Assembly (NCBI GenBank): GCA_000720995.1
Contig: JOEL01000010.1
Coordinates: 1-64,000 of the forward strand
DNA length: 64,000 bases
From: Streptomyces celluloflavus
Lineage (GTDB): Bacteria; Actinomycetota; Actinomycetes; Streptomycetales; Streptomycetaceae
Reading direction: 5' to 3'
Positions 41,896-51,254 of the stretch are shown here, piece after piece. A program made the position numbers and the translations under genes. Positions within the stretch are counted from its first letter, which is position 1. Each line of letters begins with the position of its first letter. The notes under the pieces were generated by a model. The model was not told where the DNA came from, ran no database searches, and saw nothing but the letters and a program-made list of their open reading frames with translations.

Positions 41896-41905
41896 GGTCG
41901 TCTGC

Positions 41906-42169
41906 TCACCCTCCCGCGAAGGGCGGCAGGACCTCGACGGTGCCGTCCTGGGACAGCGGCACCGCCGCATGGTCGCGGGTACCGACCGGAGCGCCGTCCA
42001 CCAGGAAGGAGCAGCGCAGCAGGACGCGGGCGAACTCGGGGTTCCCGGTATGCGCGGCGCGCGCCGCGTCCAGCGCCTCGGCGAGCGTCACCGCCGCGTA
42101 CGGTTCCTCTGCCGTGCCGGCGGCGGCCTTGGCCGCGGCCCAGTAGCGCACGGTGCCAGTTGTTGTCAC
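41906..42169 (-). CDS. MoaD/ThiS-family sulfur carrier protein
   Basis: An 87-residue ubiquitin-fold protein ending in PPFAGG, the C-terminal Gly-Gly that is adenylated and converted to thiocarboxylate in MoaD/ThiS. VRYWAAAKAAAGTAEE and TVEVLPPFAGG are typical MoaD ends. GTG 42169 follows GAAGAGG by five bases. No MoaE or ThiG is nearby; instead the gene heads an operon with the repeat-rich membrane protein. It may serve molybdopterin synthase elsewhere or another thiolation pathway. Confidence 0.9.
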   Translation of the reverse strand: MTTTGTVRYWAAAKAAAGTAEEPYAAVTLAEALDAARAAHTGNPEFARVLLRCSFLVDGAPVGTRDHAAVPLSQDGTVEVLPPFAGG

Positions 42170-42357
42170 GGCGGCCTCTTCATCGTGTCGGTCGTGGGAG
42201 GTCCGGTGCGGGCGTCCGTTGGCGGGGACGTCCCGTCGTTGCCGCCTCCATGATGGCGTACGCGGCGGCCGGACCCGTTCCGGGCAAGTTCTGGCAAAGT
42301 CTGCGGGGCCCTCCTGGGGGGATGGCGTTACTCGGTTGCCGTGGGCAAGCGTTCGCA

Positions 42358-42363
42358 TAGGCT
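42358..42363 (+). promoter_or_regulatory. -10 element for leaderless ABC exporter operon
   Basis: TAGGCT ends six bases before the GTG at 42370. Confidence 0.6.
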
Positions 42364-42369
42364 CGACGG

Positions 42370-44103
42370 GTGTTGGTCCAACTAGCGCGGGCGCATCTGC
42401 GGCCCCACAGGCGTTCGATATCCCTGATCGTGCTGCTCCAGCTGATACAGACGCTGGCGACTCTCTATCTGCCCACGCTGAACGCGGACATCATCGACGG
42501 CGGCGTCGTCAAGGGTGATACGGGCTACATCTTCCGCCTGGGTGGCGTCATGATCGCCGTCACCCTGCTGCAGATCGTCTGCGCCATCGGCGCCGTCTTC
42601 TTCGGCGCCCGGACCGCCATGGCGCTGGGCCGCGACATCCGCGCCGCCGTCTTCGACCGGGTGCAGTCCTTCTCCGCCCGGGAGGTGGGCACCTTCGGCG
42701 CGCCCTCGCTGATCACCCGCACCACCAATGACGTCCAGCAGGTCCAGATGCTGGTGCTGATGACGTTCACGATGATGGTCGCGGCGCCGATCATGTGCGT
42801 CGGCGGCGTCGTCATGGCGCTCAACCAGGATGTGCCGCTCTCCGGACTTCTCCTGGTGATCGTCCCCATCCTCGGGATGCTCGTCTCGCTGATCGTGCGC
42901 CGGATGCGCCCGCTGTTCCGCGGGGTGCAGGAGCGCATCGACACCGTCAACCGCGTGCTGCGCGAGCAGATCACCGGTATCCGCGTCATCCGCGCCTTCG
43001 TCCGGGACCAGCACGAGCGCGAGCGGTTCGGCGCGGCCAACACCGATCTGTACGACGTGTCGGTGCGCGCCGGCCGGCTGATGTCGATGATGTTCCCGCT
43101 GGTCATGCTGATCGTGAACCTCTCCAGCGTGGCCGTCGTCTGGTTCGGCGGGCAGCGCATCGACAGCGGCGCGATGCAGATCGGCGCGCTGACCGCCTTC
43201 CTCAGCTATCTCATGTACATCTTCATGTCGATCATGATGGCGACGTTCATGGTGATGATGCTGCCGCGCGCCGAGGTCTGCGCCGAGCGCATCCAGGAGG
43301 TGCTGGCCACCGAGTCCAGCGTCATCCCGCCCGAGCACCCCGTCACCGAGCTGCGGCGCCACGGCGAACTGGAGCTGCGCGGCGTGGAGTTCCGCTTCCC
43401 GGGCGCCGAGCAGCCGGTCCTGCGGGACATCTCGCTGCTCGCCCGCCCCGGCGAGACCACCGCCGTCATCGGCTCGACCGGCAGCGGCAAGTCGACGCTC
43501 CTCGGGCTCGTACCGCGGCTCTTCGACGCGACCGGCGGCACGGTCCTGGTGGACGGCGAGGACGTCCGCACCCTCGACCAGGAGACGCTGGCCACCACCA
43601 TCGGCCTGGTCCCGCAGAAGCCCTACCTCTTCTCCGGAACCGTCGCGACGAACCTGCGCTACGGCAACCCCGACGCGAGCGACGAGGAGCTGTGGCACGC
43701 CCTGGAGACCGCGCAGGCGCGCGACTTCGTCGAGCGGATGGAGGGCGGTCTGGAGGCCCCCATCGCGCAGGGCGGCGGCAATGTCTCCGGCGGGCAGCGG
43801 CAGCGGCTGGCCATCGCGCGGGCGCTGGTGCGCCGGCCGGAGATCTACCTCTTCGACGACTCGTTCTCCGCGCTGGACTACGCGACGGACGCGGCGCTGC
43901 GCGGCGCGCTCTCCCGCGAGACCGGCGGGGCGACGGTCGTGATCGTCGCGCAGCGGGTCTCCACCATCCGCGGCGCGGACCGGATCGTCGTCCTGGACGA
44001 GGGCCGGGTCGTCGGCACCGGCACGCACGCCGAGCTGATGGCGGAGAACGAGACCTACCGGGAGATCGTGCTCTCCCAGCTCACCGAGCAGGAGGCGGCG
44101 TGA
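42370..44103 (+). CDS. ABC exporter half-transporter 1 (degenerate site subunit)
   Basis: A 577-residue half-transporter: six membrane helices (about residues 18-320) then an ATPase with Walker [10 protein letters not shown], signature VSGGQRQR and Walker [13 protein letters not shown]. The residue after the Walker B Asp is Asp rather than the catalytic Glu, and the switch region reads VAQRVST with Gln for His, so one of the two ATP sites in the dimer is expected to be inactive, as in heterodimeric exporters such as BmrCD or TM287/288. GTG start from a leaderless message. Stop overlaps the next gene's GTG. Exported substrate unknown; multidrug or lipid export likely. Confidence 0.93.
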   Translation: MLVQLARAHLRPHRRSISLIVLLQLIQTLATLYLPTLNADIIDGGVVKGDTGYIFRLGGVMIAVTLLQIVCAIGAVFFGARTAMALGRDIRAAVFDRVQSFSAREVGTFGAPSLITRTTNDVQQVQMLVLMTFTMMVAAPIMCVGGVVMALNQDVPLSGLLLVIVPILGMLVSLIVRRMRPLFRGVQERIDTVNRVLREQITGIRVIRAFVRDQHERERFGAANTDLYDVSVRAGRLMSMMFPLVMLIVNLSSVAVVWFGGQRIDSGAMQIGALTAFLSYLMYIFMSIMMATFMVMMLPRAEVCAERIQEVLATESSVIPPEHPVTELRRHGELELRGVEFRFPGAEQPVLRDISLLARPGETTAVIGSTGSGKSTLLGLVPRLFDATGGTVLVDGEDVRTLDQETLATTIGLVPQKPYLFSGTVATNLRYGNPDASDEELWHALETAQARDFVERMEGGLEAPIAQGGGNVSGGQRQRLAIARALVRRPEIYLFDDSFSALDYATDAALRGALSRETGGATVVIVAQRVSTIRGADRIVVLDEGRVVGTGTHAELMAENETYREIVLSQLTEQEAA

Positions 44104-46106
44104 CCACCGCGGACAAGAAGGCGGCCGACCCGGCCGGCTCCGAGGCGCCCGCCCAGGCGGCGCCGCGGCGGGGCCCGGCCCCGGCGCAGGGACCGGTGGG
44201 CCGGATGATGGGCGGCCCGGTCGAGAAGTCGATGGACTTCAAGGGGTCGGGCAAGCGGCTGCTGGGCCAGATGGGGCCCGAGCGCGGCATCATCTCGGTC
44301 GCGCTGGCGCTGGGTGTGGTGAGCGTGGCGCTGACCGTCCTGGGGCCCAAGGTCCTCGGGCACGCCACCGACCTGATCATGTCCGGCATCATCGGCCGCC
44401 AGCTGCCCGCCGGGATCAGCAAGGCGCAGGCCATGGAGCAGCTGCGGGCGCACGGCCAGGGCGGGCTCGCCGACATGCTCGGCGCGATGCCGGTCGTCCC
44501 CGGCCAGGGCATCGACTTCGGCGCCGTCGGCACCGTCCTGATGTGGGTCCTGCTGATCTACATCGGCGCCTCGGCGTTCGGCTTCGTCCAGGCCAGGATC
44601 GCCACCACCGTCGTCCAGCGCACCGTCTTGCGGATGCGCGAGCAGGTCGAGGAGAAGCTGGCCCGGCTGCCGCTGAGCTACTTCGACAAGCAGCAGCGCG
44701 GTGAGGTGCTCTCCCGGGCGACCAACGACATCGACAACATCCAGCAGACGCTGCAGCAGACCCTCAGCCAGATAGTGGCCTCGCTGCTGACCATCGTCGG
44801 CGTCCTGGTGATGATGTTCTGGATCTCGCCGCTGCTGGCGCTGGTCGCCCTGCTGACCGTCCCGGTCTCGATCGTCGTCGCCGCCAAGATCGGCAAGCGG
44901 GCCCAGCCCCAGTTCGTCCAGCAGTGGAAGACGACCGGCAAGCTCAACGCGCACATCGAGGAGATGTACACCGGCCACTCCCTGGTGAAGGTCTTCGGCC
45001 GCCAGAAGGAGTCCGCCGAGCTGTTCCGCGAGCAGAACGAGGCCCTGTACGCCGCGGGGTTCAAGGCGCAGTTCATCTCCGGGATCATCCAGCCCGCGAT
45101 GATGTTCATCGGCAACCTGAACTACGTCCTGGTCGCGGTCGTCGGCGGGCTGCGGGTGGCCTCCGGCGCCCTGTCCATCGGCGATGTCCAGGCGTTCATC
45201 CAGTACTCCCGGCAGTTCAGCCAGCCGCTCACCCAGGTCGCCTCGATGGCCAACCTCGTCCAGTCCGGTGTCGCCTCCGCCGAGCGGGTCTTCGAACTCC
45301 TCGACGCCGAGGAGCAGGAGCCGGACGCCGAGCGGCCCGCCCGCCCCGAACACCTCACCGGCCGCGTCGAGTTCGAGCGGGTCTCCTTCCGCTACGAGGA
45401 GGCGAAGCCGCTCATCGACGGTCTGTCGCTGAGCGTGCGCCCCGGCCAGACGGTCGCGATCGTCGGCCCGACCGGCGCCGGCAAGACCACGCTGGTCAAC
45501 CTCCTGATGCGGTTCTACGAGGTGCGCGGCGGCCGGATCACCCTCGACGGCGTCGACATCGCCGAGATGTCCCGCGAGGAACTCCGCTCGCACATCGGCA
45601 TGGTCCTCCAGGACACCTGGCTCTTCGGCGGCACCATCGCCGAGAACATCGCCTACGGCGCCCCCGAGGGCACCTCGCTGGAGAAGGTCGTCGAGGCCGC
45701 CAAGGCCACCCACGTCGACCGCTTCGTGCGCACCCTCCCCGACGGTTACGACAGCGTCATCGACGACGAGGGCGGCAATGTCTCGGTCGGCGAGAAGCAG
45801 CTGATCACCATCGCCCGCGCCTTCCTCGCCGAGCCCGCGATCCTCGTCCTGGACGAGGCCACCAGCTCGGTCGACACCCGCACCGAGGTCCTGATCCAGC
45901 ACGCGATGGCCCGGCTGCGCACCGGCCGGACGAGCTTCGTCATCGCCCACCGCCTGTCCACGATCCGCGATGCGGACCTCATCCTGGTGATGGAGTCCGG
46001 CGCGATCGTCGAACAGGGCACGCACGAGTCGCTGCTGGCGGCGGACGGGGCGTATGCGCGCCTGTACGCGGCCCAGTTCGCGGAGGCGGTCGCGGAAACG
46101 GGCTGA
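44100..46106 (+). CDS. ABC exporter half-transporter 2 (catalytic site subunit)
   Basis: A 668-residue partner. About 60 residues of Pro/Ala-rich leader, six membrane helices with a loop insertion ([20 protein letters not shown]) between helices 1 and 2, then an ATPase with Walker [10 protein letters not shown], a degenerate signature VSVGEKQL, and consensus Walker [13 protein letters not shown] with switch His in IAHRLST. The canonical Walker B and degenerate signature complement subunit 1, giving one working ATP site. GTG 44100 overlaps the previous stop (GTGA), with GGAGG four bases before. The operon ends at a perfect palindromic terminator. Confidence 0.93.
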   Translation: MTTADKKAADPAGSEAPAQAAPRRGPAPAQGPVGRMMGGPVEKSMDFKGSGKRLLGQMGPERGIISVALALGVVSVALTVLGPKVLGHATDLIMSGIIGRQLPAGISKAQAMEQLRAHGQGGLADMLGAMPVVPGQGIDFGAVGTVLMWVLLIYIGASAFGFVQARIATTVVQRTVLRMREQVEEKLARLPLSYFDKQQRGEVLSRATNDIDNIQQTLQQTLSQIVASLLTIVGVLVMMFWISPLLALVALLTVPVSIVVAAKIGKRAQPQFVQQWKTTGKLNAHIEEMYTGHSLVKVFGRQKESAELFREQNEALYAAGFKAQFISGIIQPAMMFIGNLNYVLVAVVGGLRVASGALSIGDVQAFIQYSRQFSQPLTQVASMANLVQSGVASAERVFELLDAEEQEPDAERPARPEHLTGRVEFERVSFRYEEAKPLIDGLSLSVRPGQTVAIVGPTGAGKTTLVNLLMRFYEVRGGRITLDGVDIAEMSREELRSHIGMVLQDTWLFGGTIAENIAYGAPEGTSLEKVVEAAKATHVDRFVRTLPDGYDSVIDDEGGNVSVGEKQLITIARAFLAEPAILVLDEATSSVDTRTEVLIQHAMARLRTGRTSFVIAHRLSTIRDADLILVMESGAIVEQGTHESLLAADGAYARLYAAQFAEAVAETG

Positions 46107-46146
46107 CGGCTGACGGCGGCCGCCGTCGGATCAGGGTCCGGATACC

Positions 46147-46180
46147 GAAGGTCCGGTGGGGAGCTCCCCACCGGACCTTC
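46147..46180. terminator. Perfect palindromic bidirectional terminator
   Basis: 34-base uninterrupted palindrome from GAAGGTCCGGTGGGGAG to its complement, between the exporter operon and the convergent TetR gene. Confidence 0.9.
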
Positions 46181-46230
46181 GTCGTACGGCCGTACGTCCG
46201 TCCCGCGGGCCGGCCGCTGCCGGCCGGCGG

Positions 46231-46851
46231 TCAGCGGTAGGTCCGGATCAGGCGGGCCAGATGGCGGCCGGCGATCCGCAGGGGCGCGTCGTCGCGGAAG
46301 ACCTGGGCGGTGATCTCGGCGCCGCCCAGGGTGTTGATGACCGTGACGGCCAGTTCGCGGGCGTCCGGCTCGGGGATACCGGCGGTGCGCAGCTTGTCGT
46401 GGACCGCGTCCTGCCAGCTCCGGAACGCCGCGGCGCAGACCTCTTGGATCTCCGGGCTGGTCCCGGTGGTCTCCAGGGCGGTGGTGGTGACCGGGCAGCC
46501 GTCGGTCCAGCCGGAGGCGCGCAGGGCGTCGGCGAACGCGTCGACGGCGGCGAGCACGGCGTCGGCCGGGTCCTCGACGGTGGCCAGGACGGTGCGCAGC
46601 AGCTCGGCGAACTCCCGGTCGCCGTGCTGGAGCGCCTCCATCGCCAGCTCCTGCTTCCCGCCGGGGAAGAAGTGGTACACGGAGCCGAGGGTGGCCTTGG
46701 CCTCGCGGGCGATCTGCTTGATGCCGGTGCCCTCGTAGCCCTGGTGCTGGAGCAGCCGGGCGGTGGTGGCGAGGATGCGGTCACGGGTGCCGAGTGCGGC
46801 GGTGGCGTCGGCGGGCGCGGGGTGCCCGGTGCCGTCCTGGGGCGTCTGCAT
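46231..46851 (-). CDS. TetR-family repressor (LmrA/YxaF-like)
   Basis: A 206-residue TetR regulator. DNA-binding part: TRDRILATTARLLQHQGYEG, TGIKQIAREAKATLGSVYHFFPGGKQELAMEA (read across two helices). The C-terminal domain with GCPVTTTALETTG and SWQDAVHDKLRTAGI is that of LmrA/YxaF-like regulators. It diverges from an imine-reductase-like gene, and two matching 16-bp operators lie between them, so it very likely represses both. Inducer unknown. Confidence 0.92.
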   Translation of the reverse strand: MQTPQDGTGHPAPADATAALGTRDRILATTARLLQHQGYEGTGIKQIAREAKATLGSVYHFFPGGKQELAMEALQHGDREFAELLRTVLATVEDPADAVLAAVDAFADALRASGWTDGCPVTTTALETTGTSPEIQEVCAAAFRSWQDAVHDKLRTAGIPEPDARELAVTVINTLGGAEITAQVFRDDAPLRIAGRHLARLIRTYR

Positions 46852-46869
46852 GCCCCCACCCTAGCCGAG

Positions 46870-46930
46870 TAGAGCGTTCGTTCCAGAGCTGTGCTACGTT
46901 CCCCGTGGACTAGATAGAACGTTCGTTTTA
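46870..46930. promoter_or_regulatory. Two TetR operators between tetR and imine-reductase-like gene
   Basis: TAGAGCGTTCGTTCCA (46870-46885) and TAGAACGTTCGTTTTA (46915-46930) are copies of one imperfect palindrome, 45 bases apart. TAGAACG/CGTTCTA-type sites are typical for this TetR subgroup. Confidence 0.88.
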
Positions 46931-47010
46931 GAGAGCTCCGGGGCCTCCCCGCGCTCTCCGAGGTCCAGGTGTCTTCCGATCCATCCAGGTGTTTTCCGAA
47001 AGGTGTCTCA

Positions 47011-47925
47011 ATGAGCAGCAACAGCGGCGACGGGAACGGCATGCGTCAGGACGGGAGCGGCAAGCAGGCCGTGACGGTCATCGGGCTCGGGCCGATGGGG
47101 CAGGCCATGGCGGGGGCGTTCCTGGCGGCCGGGCACCCGGTGACGGTGTGGAACCGCACCGCGAGCAAGGGGGACGAGCTGGTGGCCAGGGGAGCGGTAC
47201 GGGCCCGGACGGTCGCCGAGGCGCTCGCCGCCCACGAGCTGGTGGTGCTGAGCATGACCGACTACGACGCGTGCCACGCCGTCCTCGCCCCGGCCGCCGA
47301 CGCGCTGTCCGGCCGGACCCTGGTCAACCTGACCTCGGACACCCCGGAGCGGGCCCGCGCGGGCGCCGCCTGGGCGAACGGGCACGGCGCCCGGTACCTC
47401 ACCGGCGGCGTACAGGTCCCGCCGCCGCTCATCGGGCAGCCCGGTTCCGCGACCTTCTACAGCGGCCCGCGGGACGTCTTCGAAACCCACCGGGCGACGC
47501 TGGAGGTGCTCACCTCGGCCGACTACCGCGGCACCGACCCCGGCCTCGCCCAGGTCTACTACCAGGCGCTGATGACCATCTTCTGGACGGGGATGACCGG
47601 CTATCTGCACGCCGCGGCGCTGCTCGGCGCGCACGGCGTCACGGCCAAGGAGTTCGAGCCGGACGCCCTGAAGGCGGCCGACCTGGCGTACTTCATCGGG
47701 GTGATGGGCGCGCAGCTGGACGAGGGGCGGCACGGCGGCGGCGCGGACCGGCTCGCCATGGAGGCGGCGAGCGCCGACCACGTGGTGCACACGCTGCGGG
47801 ACGCCGGTGTGGACACCGAGGTGCCCGCCGCCCTCGCCGCCCTCTTCCACCGCGGGGTGGCCGCGGGATACGGCGAGCAGAGCTTCACCAGCCTGATCGA
47901 TCTGGTCGGGAAGCCCGCCGCGTAG
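47011..47925 (+). CDS. NADPH-dependent imine reductase-like oxidoreductase
   Basis: A 304-residue enzyme of the 6-phosphogluconate/3-hydroxyisobutyrate dehydrogenase superfamily, imine-reductase branch. Rossmann motif VIGLGPMGQAMAGAFLAAGH (residues 22-41), NADPH-selective WNRTASK, then LVNLTSDTPERARAGAAW and GGVQVPPPLIGQPGSA; the C-terminal helical dimerisation domain follows. Members reduce cyclic imines or act on small acids. ATG 47011 has GAAAGG before it. Controlled by the divergent TetR protein, so presumably induced by a small molecule. Confidence 0.9.
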   Translation: MSSNSGDGNGMRQDGSGKQAVTVIGLGPMGQAMAGAFLAAGHPVTVWNRTASKGDELVARGAVRARTVAEALAAHELVVLSMTDYDACHAVLAPAADALSGRTLVNLTSDTPERARAGAAWANGHGARYLTGGVQVPPPLIGQPGSATFYSGPRDVFETHRATLEVLTSADYRGTDPGLAQVYYQALMTIFWTGMTGYLHAAALLGAHGVTAKEFEPDALKAADLAYFIGVMGAQLDEGRHGGGADRLAMEAASADHVVHTLRDAGVDTEVPAALAALFHRGVAAGYGEQSFTSLIDLVGKPAA

Positions 47926-47946
47926 TCCGGTCCACGGCGGCCCGGT

Positions 47947-48831
47947 TCAGGGGGTCCGGGCAGCCGCGGCCCAGTGGGCGATCCGGGCGAGCAGGTGCTC
48001 GTCCGCGGCGTTCTCGGCGTGGCCGAAGCCCGCCTCGATCCAGAGGTCCGTGGACGAGGGGTCGGCGGCCGCGGCGAGCATCCGGGGATGGTCGAGGGGG
48101 AAGTACGGGTCCTGGTCGCCGTGGACGATCAGCAGCGGGGCCGGGGCGATCAGGGGGACGGCGTCCGTGGGGGAGAGCGGGACCGGGTCCCAGTCCTCGG
48201 GGTGGACCCGGGTGTGCAGGCCGAGGCGGGCGACCAGGCGGCCGGCGGGGCGGGTGACGGCCCAGTGGAGGCGCCGCATGGGCGCGGTGCCGCGGTAGTA
48301 CCAGCGGGCGGGGGAGCTGACCGAGACCACCGTGTCGGCGTGCGCACCCGTGCGCCCCTCGTGCTTCCCCTGGCCGTAAAGCGCCGCATGCCGCAGGACG
48401 ACCGAACCGCCCATGGAGAAGCCGACGGTGGCGACCCGGCGGTGGCCCAGGGAGCGGGCCCAGCGGACCGCGGCGGCGAGATCGCGGACCTCGCGGTCGC
48501 CGACGGTGGAACGGCCGCCGGAGCCGCCGTGGCCGCGGAAGGAGAACGTCACCACGGCCGCACGCTGCGCGAAGACGGCGGCGGCGCGCCGGAGCGCGGG
48601 GCGGTCCAGGGCGCCGGTGAAACCGTGCGCGAGGACCATGACGAGATCGCCGGGGTCCGCGCCGGCCGCGGCGGCGGAGGCGGCGGCAGGGTCCGTCGGC
48701 GGGCCCGTACGGGGGGTGTAGGCGGCCTCGATCCGGACACCGTCATCCGTCAACAGGGCGACACGATGACCACTCGAAGTGATCGACGGAACACAAGAAC
48801 GTGCAAAATCGGCCGCCGGTGTGCAACTCAT
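47947..48831 (-). CDS. Alpha/beta hydrolase
   Basis: A 294-residue alpha/beta-hydrolase. Oxyanion region VLAHGFTGALD, FSFRGHGGSGGRS, nucleophile elbow GFSMGG with the catalytic Ser, acid in HGDQDPYFP and His in GFGHAENAAD. Resembles the YheT/peptidase-S9-like family of esterases, with unknown substrate. Start ATG 48831; the first 30 residues (SCTPAADFARSC) are poorly conserved in type and the real start may be later. Divergent from the glnR leader. Confidence 0.87.
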   Translation of the reverse strand: MSCTPAADFARSCVPSITSSGHRVALLTDDGVRIEAAYTPRTGPPTDPAAASAAAAGADPGDLVMVLAHGFTGALDRPALRRAAAVFAQRAAVVTFSFRGHGGSGGRSTVGDREVRDLAAAVRWARSLGHRRVATVGFSMGGSVVLRHAALYGQGKHEGRTGAHADTVVSVSSPARWYYRGTAPMRRLHWAVTRPAGRLVARLGLHTRVHPEDWDPVPLSPTDAVPLIAPAPLLIVHGDQDPYFPLDHPRMLAAAADPSSTDLWIEAGFGHAENAADEHLLARIAHWAAAARTP

Positions 48832-48853
48832 GTGAGCTATTCTGCTGGGCGTG

Positions 48854-48887
48854 AAGGATCCGGGCAGCGTGGCCCCCGGATCCTTTT
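48854..48887 (+). terminator. Terminator-like hairpin in the glnR leader
   Basis: AAGGATCCGGG and CCCGGATCCTT pair (11 bp) around a 10-base loop, followed by TTTT and a CTTTC run. It faces plus strand and lies about 150 bases before the small ORF that precedes glnR. Could be a true rho-independent terminator, or an attenuator if the glnR transcript starts before it. Confidence 0.6.
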
Positions 48888-49004
48888 GTGCTTTCGACCG
48901 TGCCCCCGTGCGGCCGGGAGAACCGTACGAAGCAGTGCCGCAGACTCCCCCGGCTCCGGCCGGGAGGTGCCCCCGTCGCAGGGACCGAGGAGGAACCAGA
49001 CGTC

Positions 49005-49094
49005 ATGGGCGAGCGAAGCGAGCAGGACGACGAACCGGCCGACGAGCCGGACAGGACGCAGCACCCGGGGGACCGGGCAGGTGGTCGCAGGTGA
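49005..49094 (+). CDS. 29-codon ORF overlapping the glnR start
   Basis: ATG 49005 has GAGGAGGA ten bases before it and encodes a 29-residue hydrophilic peptide starting [15 protein letters not shown] and ending in Arg-Arg. Its TGA (49092-49094) overlaps the glnR GTG (49091-49093) as GTGA. glnR itself has no good ribosome site, so this ORF may feed ribosomes into glnR. Conservation is unknown to me. Confidence 0.5.
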   Translation: MGERSEQDDEPADEPDRTQHPGDRAGGRR

Positions 49095-49870
49095 GTTCGC
49101 TGCTGCTGCTGACCAACGCACTCCAGCCGTCGACGGAGGTGCTCCCCGCGCTCGGCCTGCTGCTGCACAGCGTGCGGGTGGCCCCGGCCGAGGGCCCGGC
49201 CCTCATCGACACCCCGGGGGCCGACGTCATACTGATCGACGGCCGTCGCGACCTTCCTCAGGTGCGGTCGCTCTGTCAGCTGCTGCACTCCACCGGACCG
49301 GGCTGTCCGCTGATCCTGATCGTGACGGAGGGCGGGCTCGCCGCCGTCACCGCGGACTGGGGCATCGACGACGTCCTGCTGGACACGGCGGGCCCCGCCG
49401 AGGTCGAGGCGCGGCTGCGGCTGGTGATGGGCCGCCAGCAGATCACCACCGACGACTCCCCGATGGAGATCCGCACCGGCGATCTCAGCGTGGACGAAGC
49501 GACCTACAGCGCGAAGCTCAAGGGCCGGGTCCTGGACCTGACCTTCAAGGAGTTCGAGCTGCTGAAGTACCTGGCGCAGCACCCCGGCCGGGTCTTCACC
49601 CGTGCCCAGCTCCTCCAGGAGGTGTGGGGCTACGACTACTTCGGCGGGACGCGGACGGTCGATGTGCACGTCCGGCGGCTGCGCGCGAAGCTCGGCCCCG
49701 AGCACGAGTCGCTGATCGGCACGGTCCGCAACGTCGGCTACCGCTTCGTGACGCCCGAGAAGGTGGAGCGGGCGGCGGAGGCGAAGGCGCAGGAGAACGC
49801 CGCGAAGGCGGCGAGGTCCGGCACCGGCGCGGCCGCCGAATCCCCTTCCGTACGGCCTGCCCAGCGGTAG
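49091..49870 (+). CDS. glnR: GlnR, global nitrogen regulator
   Basis: A 259-residue OmpR-type orphan response regulator; sequence is essentially that of S. coelicolor GlnR (SCO4159). The receiver starts [20 protein letters not shown] and keeps Asp50 ([11 protein letters not shown]) without a normal phosphorylation pocket; the DNA-binding winged helix includes [20 protein letters not shown] and [15 protein letters not shown]. An Ala/Lys-rich tail follows. GlnR activates glnA, amtB, glnII and nir genes under nitrogen limitation. GTG 49091; translation is probably coupled to the overlapping small ORF. Confidence 0.97.
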   Translation: MSSLLLLTNALQPSTEVLPALGLLLHSVRVAPAEGPALIDTPGADVILIDGRRDLPQVRSLCQLLHSTGPGCPLILIVTEGGLAAVTADWGIDDVLLDTAGPAEVEARLRLVMGRQQITTDDSPMEIRTGDLSVDEATYSAKLKGRVLDLTFKEFELLKYLAQHPGRVFTRAQLLQEVWGYDYFGGTRTVDVHVRRLRAKLGPEHESLIGTVRNVGYRFVTPEKVERAAEAKAQENAAKAARSGTGAAAESPSVRPAQR

Positions 49871-49881
49871 TGCCACCCGCG

Positions 49882-49887
49882 TAGACT
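49882..49887 (+). promoter_or_regulatory. -10 element for leaderless LacI-type gene
   Basis: TAGACT ends seven bases before the GTG at 49895. Confidence 0.6.
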
Positions 49888-49894
49888 GCCGCGC

Positions 49895-50920
49895 GTGGCC
49901 AAGGTGACGCGGGATGATGTGGCAAGACTTGCGGGTACGTCCACCGCGGTGGTCAGTTACGTCATCAACAACGGACCCAGGCCGGTCGCCCCGGCCACGC
50001 GCGAGCGGGTGCTGGCCGCCATCAACGAGCTGGGCTACCGGCCGGACCGGGTGGCGCAGGCGATGGCGTCCCGGCGTACCGACCTCATAGGGCTGATCGT
50101 CCCGGACACCCGGCAGCCGTTCTTCGCGGAGATGGCGCACGCCGTCGAACAGGCCGCCTCCGAGCGCGGCAAGATGGTGCTGGTCGGCAACGCCGACTAT
50201 CTGGACGAGCGCGAGGTCCACTACCTGCGCGCGTTCCTCGGGATGCGGGTCTCCGGGCTGATCCTGATCAGCCAGGGGCCGAGCGAGCACGCCGCCGCCG
50301 AGATCGACGCGTGGGACGCCCGGGTGGTGCTGCTGCACCGCAGGCCGGACGCGATCGACGATGTCGCCGTCATGACGGACGACGTCTGGGGCGCGCAGCT
50401 GGCGACCCGGCATCTGCTGGAGCACGGCCACCCCTACGTCGCCTTCCTCGGCGGTACGGAGGAGACCCCGAAGTCCGGCGACCCGGTCACCGACCACCTG
50501 GAGGGCTGGCGGCGGGCCATGCAGGAGTCCGGGAAGCCGCTGACCGGGCGGTACTTCCAGGCGCCCTACAACCGCTACGACGCCTACCAGGTGGCGCTGA
50601 AGCTGCTGGCCGGTCCCGACCGGCCGCCGGCCATCATGTGCGCGACCGACGACCAGGCGATCGGGGTGCTGCGGGCCGCCCGCGAGCTGCGCATCGACGT
50701 ACCGGGCGAGCTGGCCGTGGCGGGCTTCGACGATGTGAAGGAAGCGGCGCTGACCGACCCGCCGCTGACGACGGTCGCCTCGGACCGCCAGGCGATGGCG
50801 CGGGCGGCGGTCGATCTGGTGCTGGACGACGGACTGCGGGTCGTCGGCTCGCGCCGCGAACGGCTGCGGCAGTTCCCGTCGCGACTGGTCGTCCGGCAGT
50901 CCTGCGGCTGCACGGGCTGA
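49895..50920 (+). CDS. LacI-family transcriptional regulator
   Basis: A 341-residue regulator: helix-turn-helix and hinge ([40 protein letters not shown]), then a periplasmic-binding-protein-like sensor ([63 protein letters not shown]). Usually senses sugars; ligand here is unknown and no sugar operon is next door. It follows glnR after 24 bases with its own leaderless-type promoter. The same glnR-LacI order is found in S. coelicolor. Confidence 0.93.
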   Translation: MAKVTRDDVARLAGTSTAVVSYVINNGPRPVAPATRERVLAAINELGYRPDRVAQAMASRRTDLIGLIVPDTRQPFFAEMAHAVEQAASERGKMVLVGNADYLDEREVHYLRAFLGMRVSGLILISQGPSEHAAAEIDAWDARVVLLHRRPDAIDDVAVMTDDVWGAQLATRHLLEHGHPYVAFLGGTEETPKSGDPVTDHLEGWRRAMQESGKPLTGRYFQAPYNRYDAYQVALKLLAGPDRPPAIMCATDDQAIGVLRAARELRIDVPGELAVAGFDDVKEAALTDPPLTTVASDRQAMARAAVDLVLDDGLRVVGSRRERLRQFPSRLVVRQSCGCTG

Positions 50921-51015
50921 CGGGGGCGACCGCCGCCGAATCGGAGCCGCTCCGGACACCGGCCGGTGCCGGGGCGCGCGGACGCGTACGGACGACGCTC
51001 CCCAACGGACTTCGC

Positions 51016-51153
51016 ACGGTCCCGCCACCGGTCTTCACACGGCTCCGTCACCGCACTTCGTACGGTCCTACCACCGCTCTCCACACAGCTCTGCCACCGG
51101 TCTTCGCACGGCCTCGCCACCGCTCTCCACACCGCTCCGCCACCGCTCTCCAC
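51016..51153. repeat. 23-bp degenerate tandem repeat, six copies
   Basis: Units at 51016, 51039, 51062, 51085, 51108 and 51131, each like ACGGTCC(T/C)(A/G)CCACCGCTCTCCAC; a seventh is heavily changed. Confidence 0.88.
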
Positions 51154-51192
51154 ACCGCCCAACCCCCGGTCCTTATACCGGGCATACCGACT

Positions 51193-51231
51193 TCTGTCGG
51201 GTCTCTCAGGGGGCTCTCAGACGGTTCTCAT
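51193..51231 (+). promoter_or_regulatory. 11-bp-phased direct repeats upstream of htrA
   Basis: TCTCAG at 51204, TCTCAG at 51215 and TCTCAT at 51226, spaced exactly 11 bases, with a weaker TCTGTC at 51193. This is the layout of an OmpR-family response-regulator site and ends 23 bases before the htrA ATG. The nearby MprA-like regulator is the natural candidate. Confidence 0.8.
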
Positions 51232-51254
51232 GGGGACCCCGCAGAGTCATAGGC

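Larger units (their letters stand above)
50921..51254. other. Intergenic region with 23-bp repeats and htrA promoter
   Basis: 334 bases without a gene: a six-copy 23-bp repeat (51016-51153) and then the regulatory repeats before htrA (51193-51231). Confidence 0.7.

Noticed and set aside
51016-51153. CRISPR or iteron array before htrA
   Set aside because: Units of 23 bases are contiguous, degenerate and lack spacers; no rep or cas gene is near.
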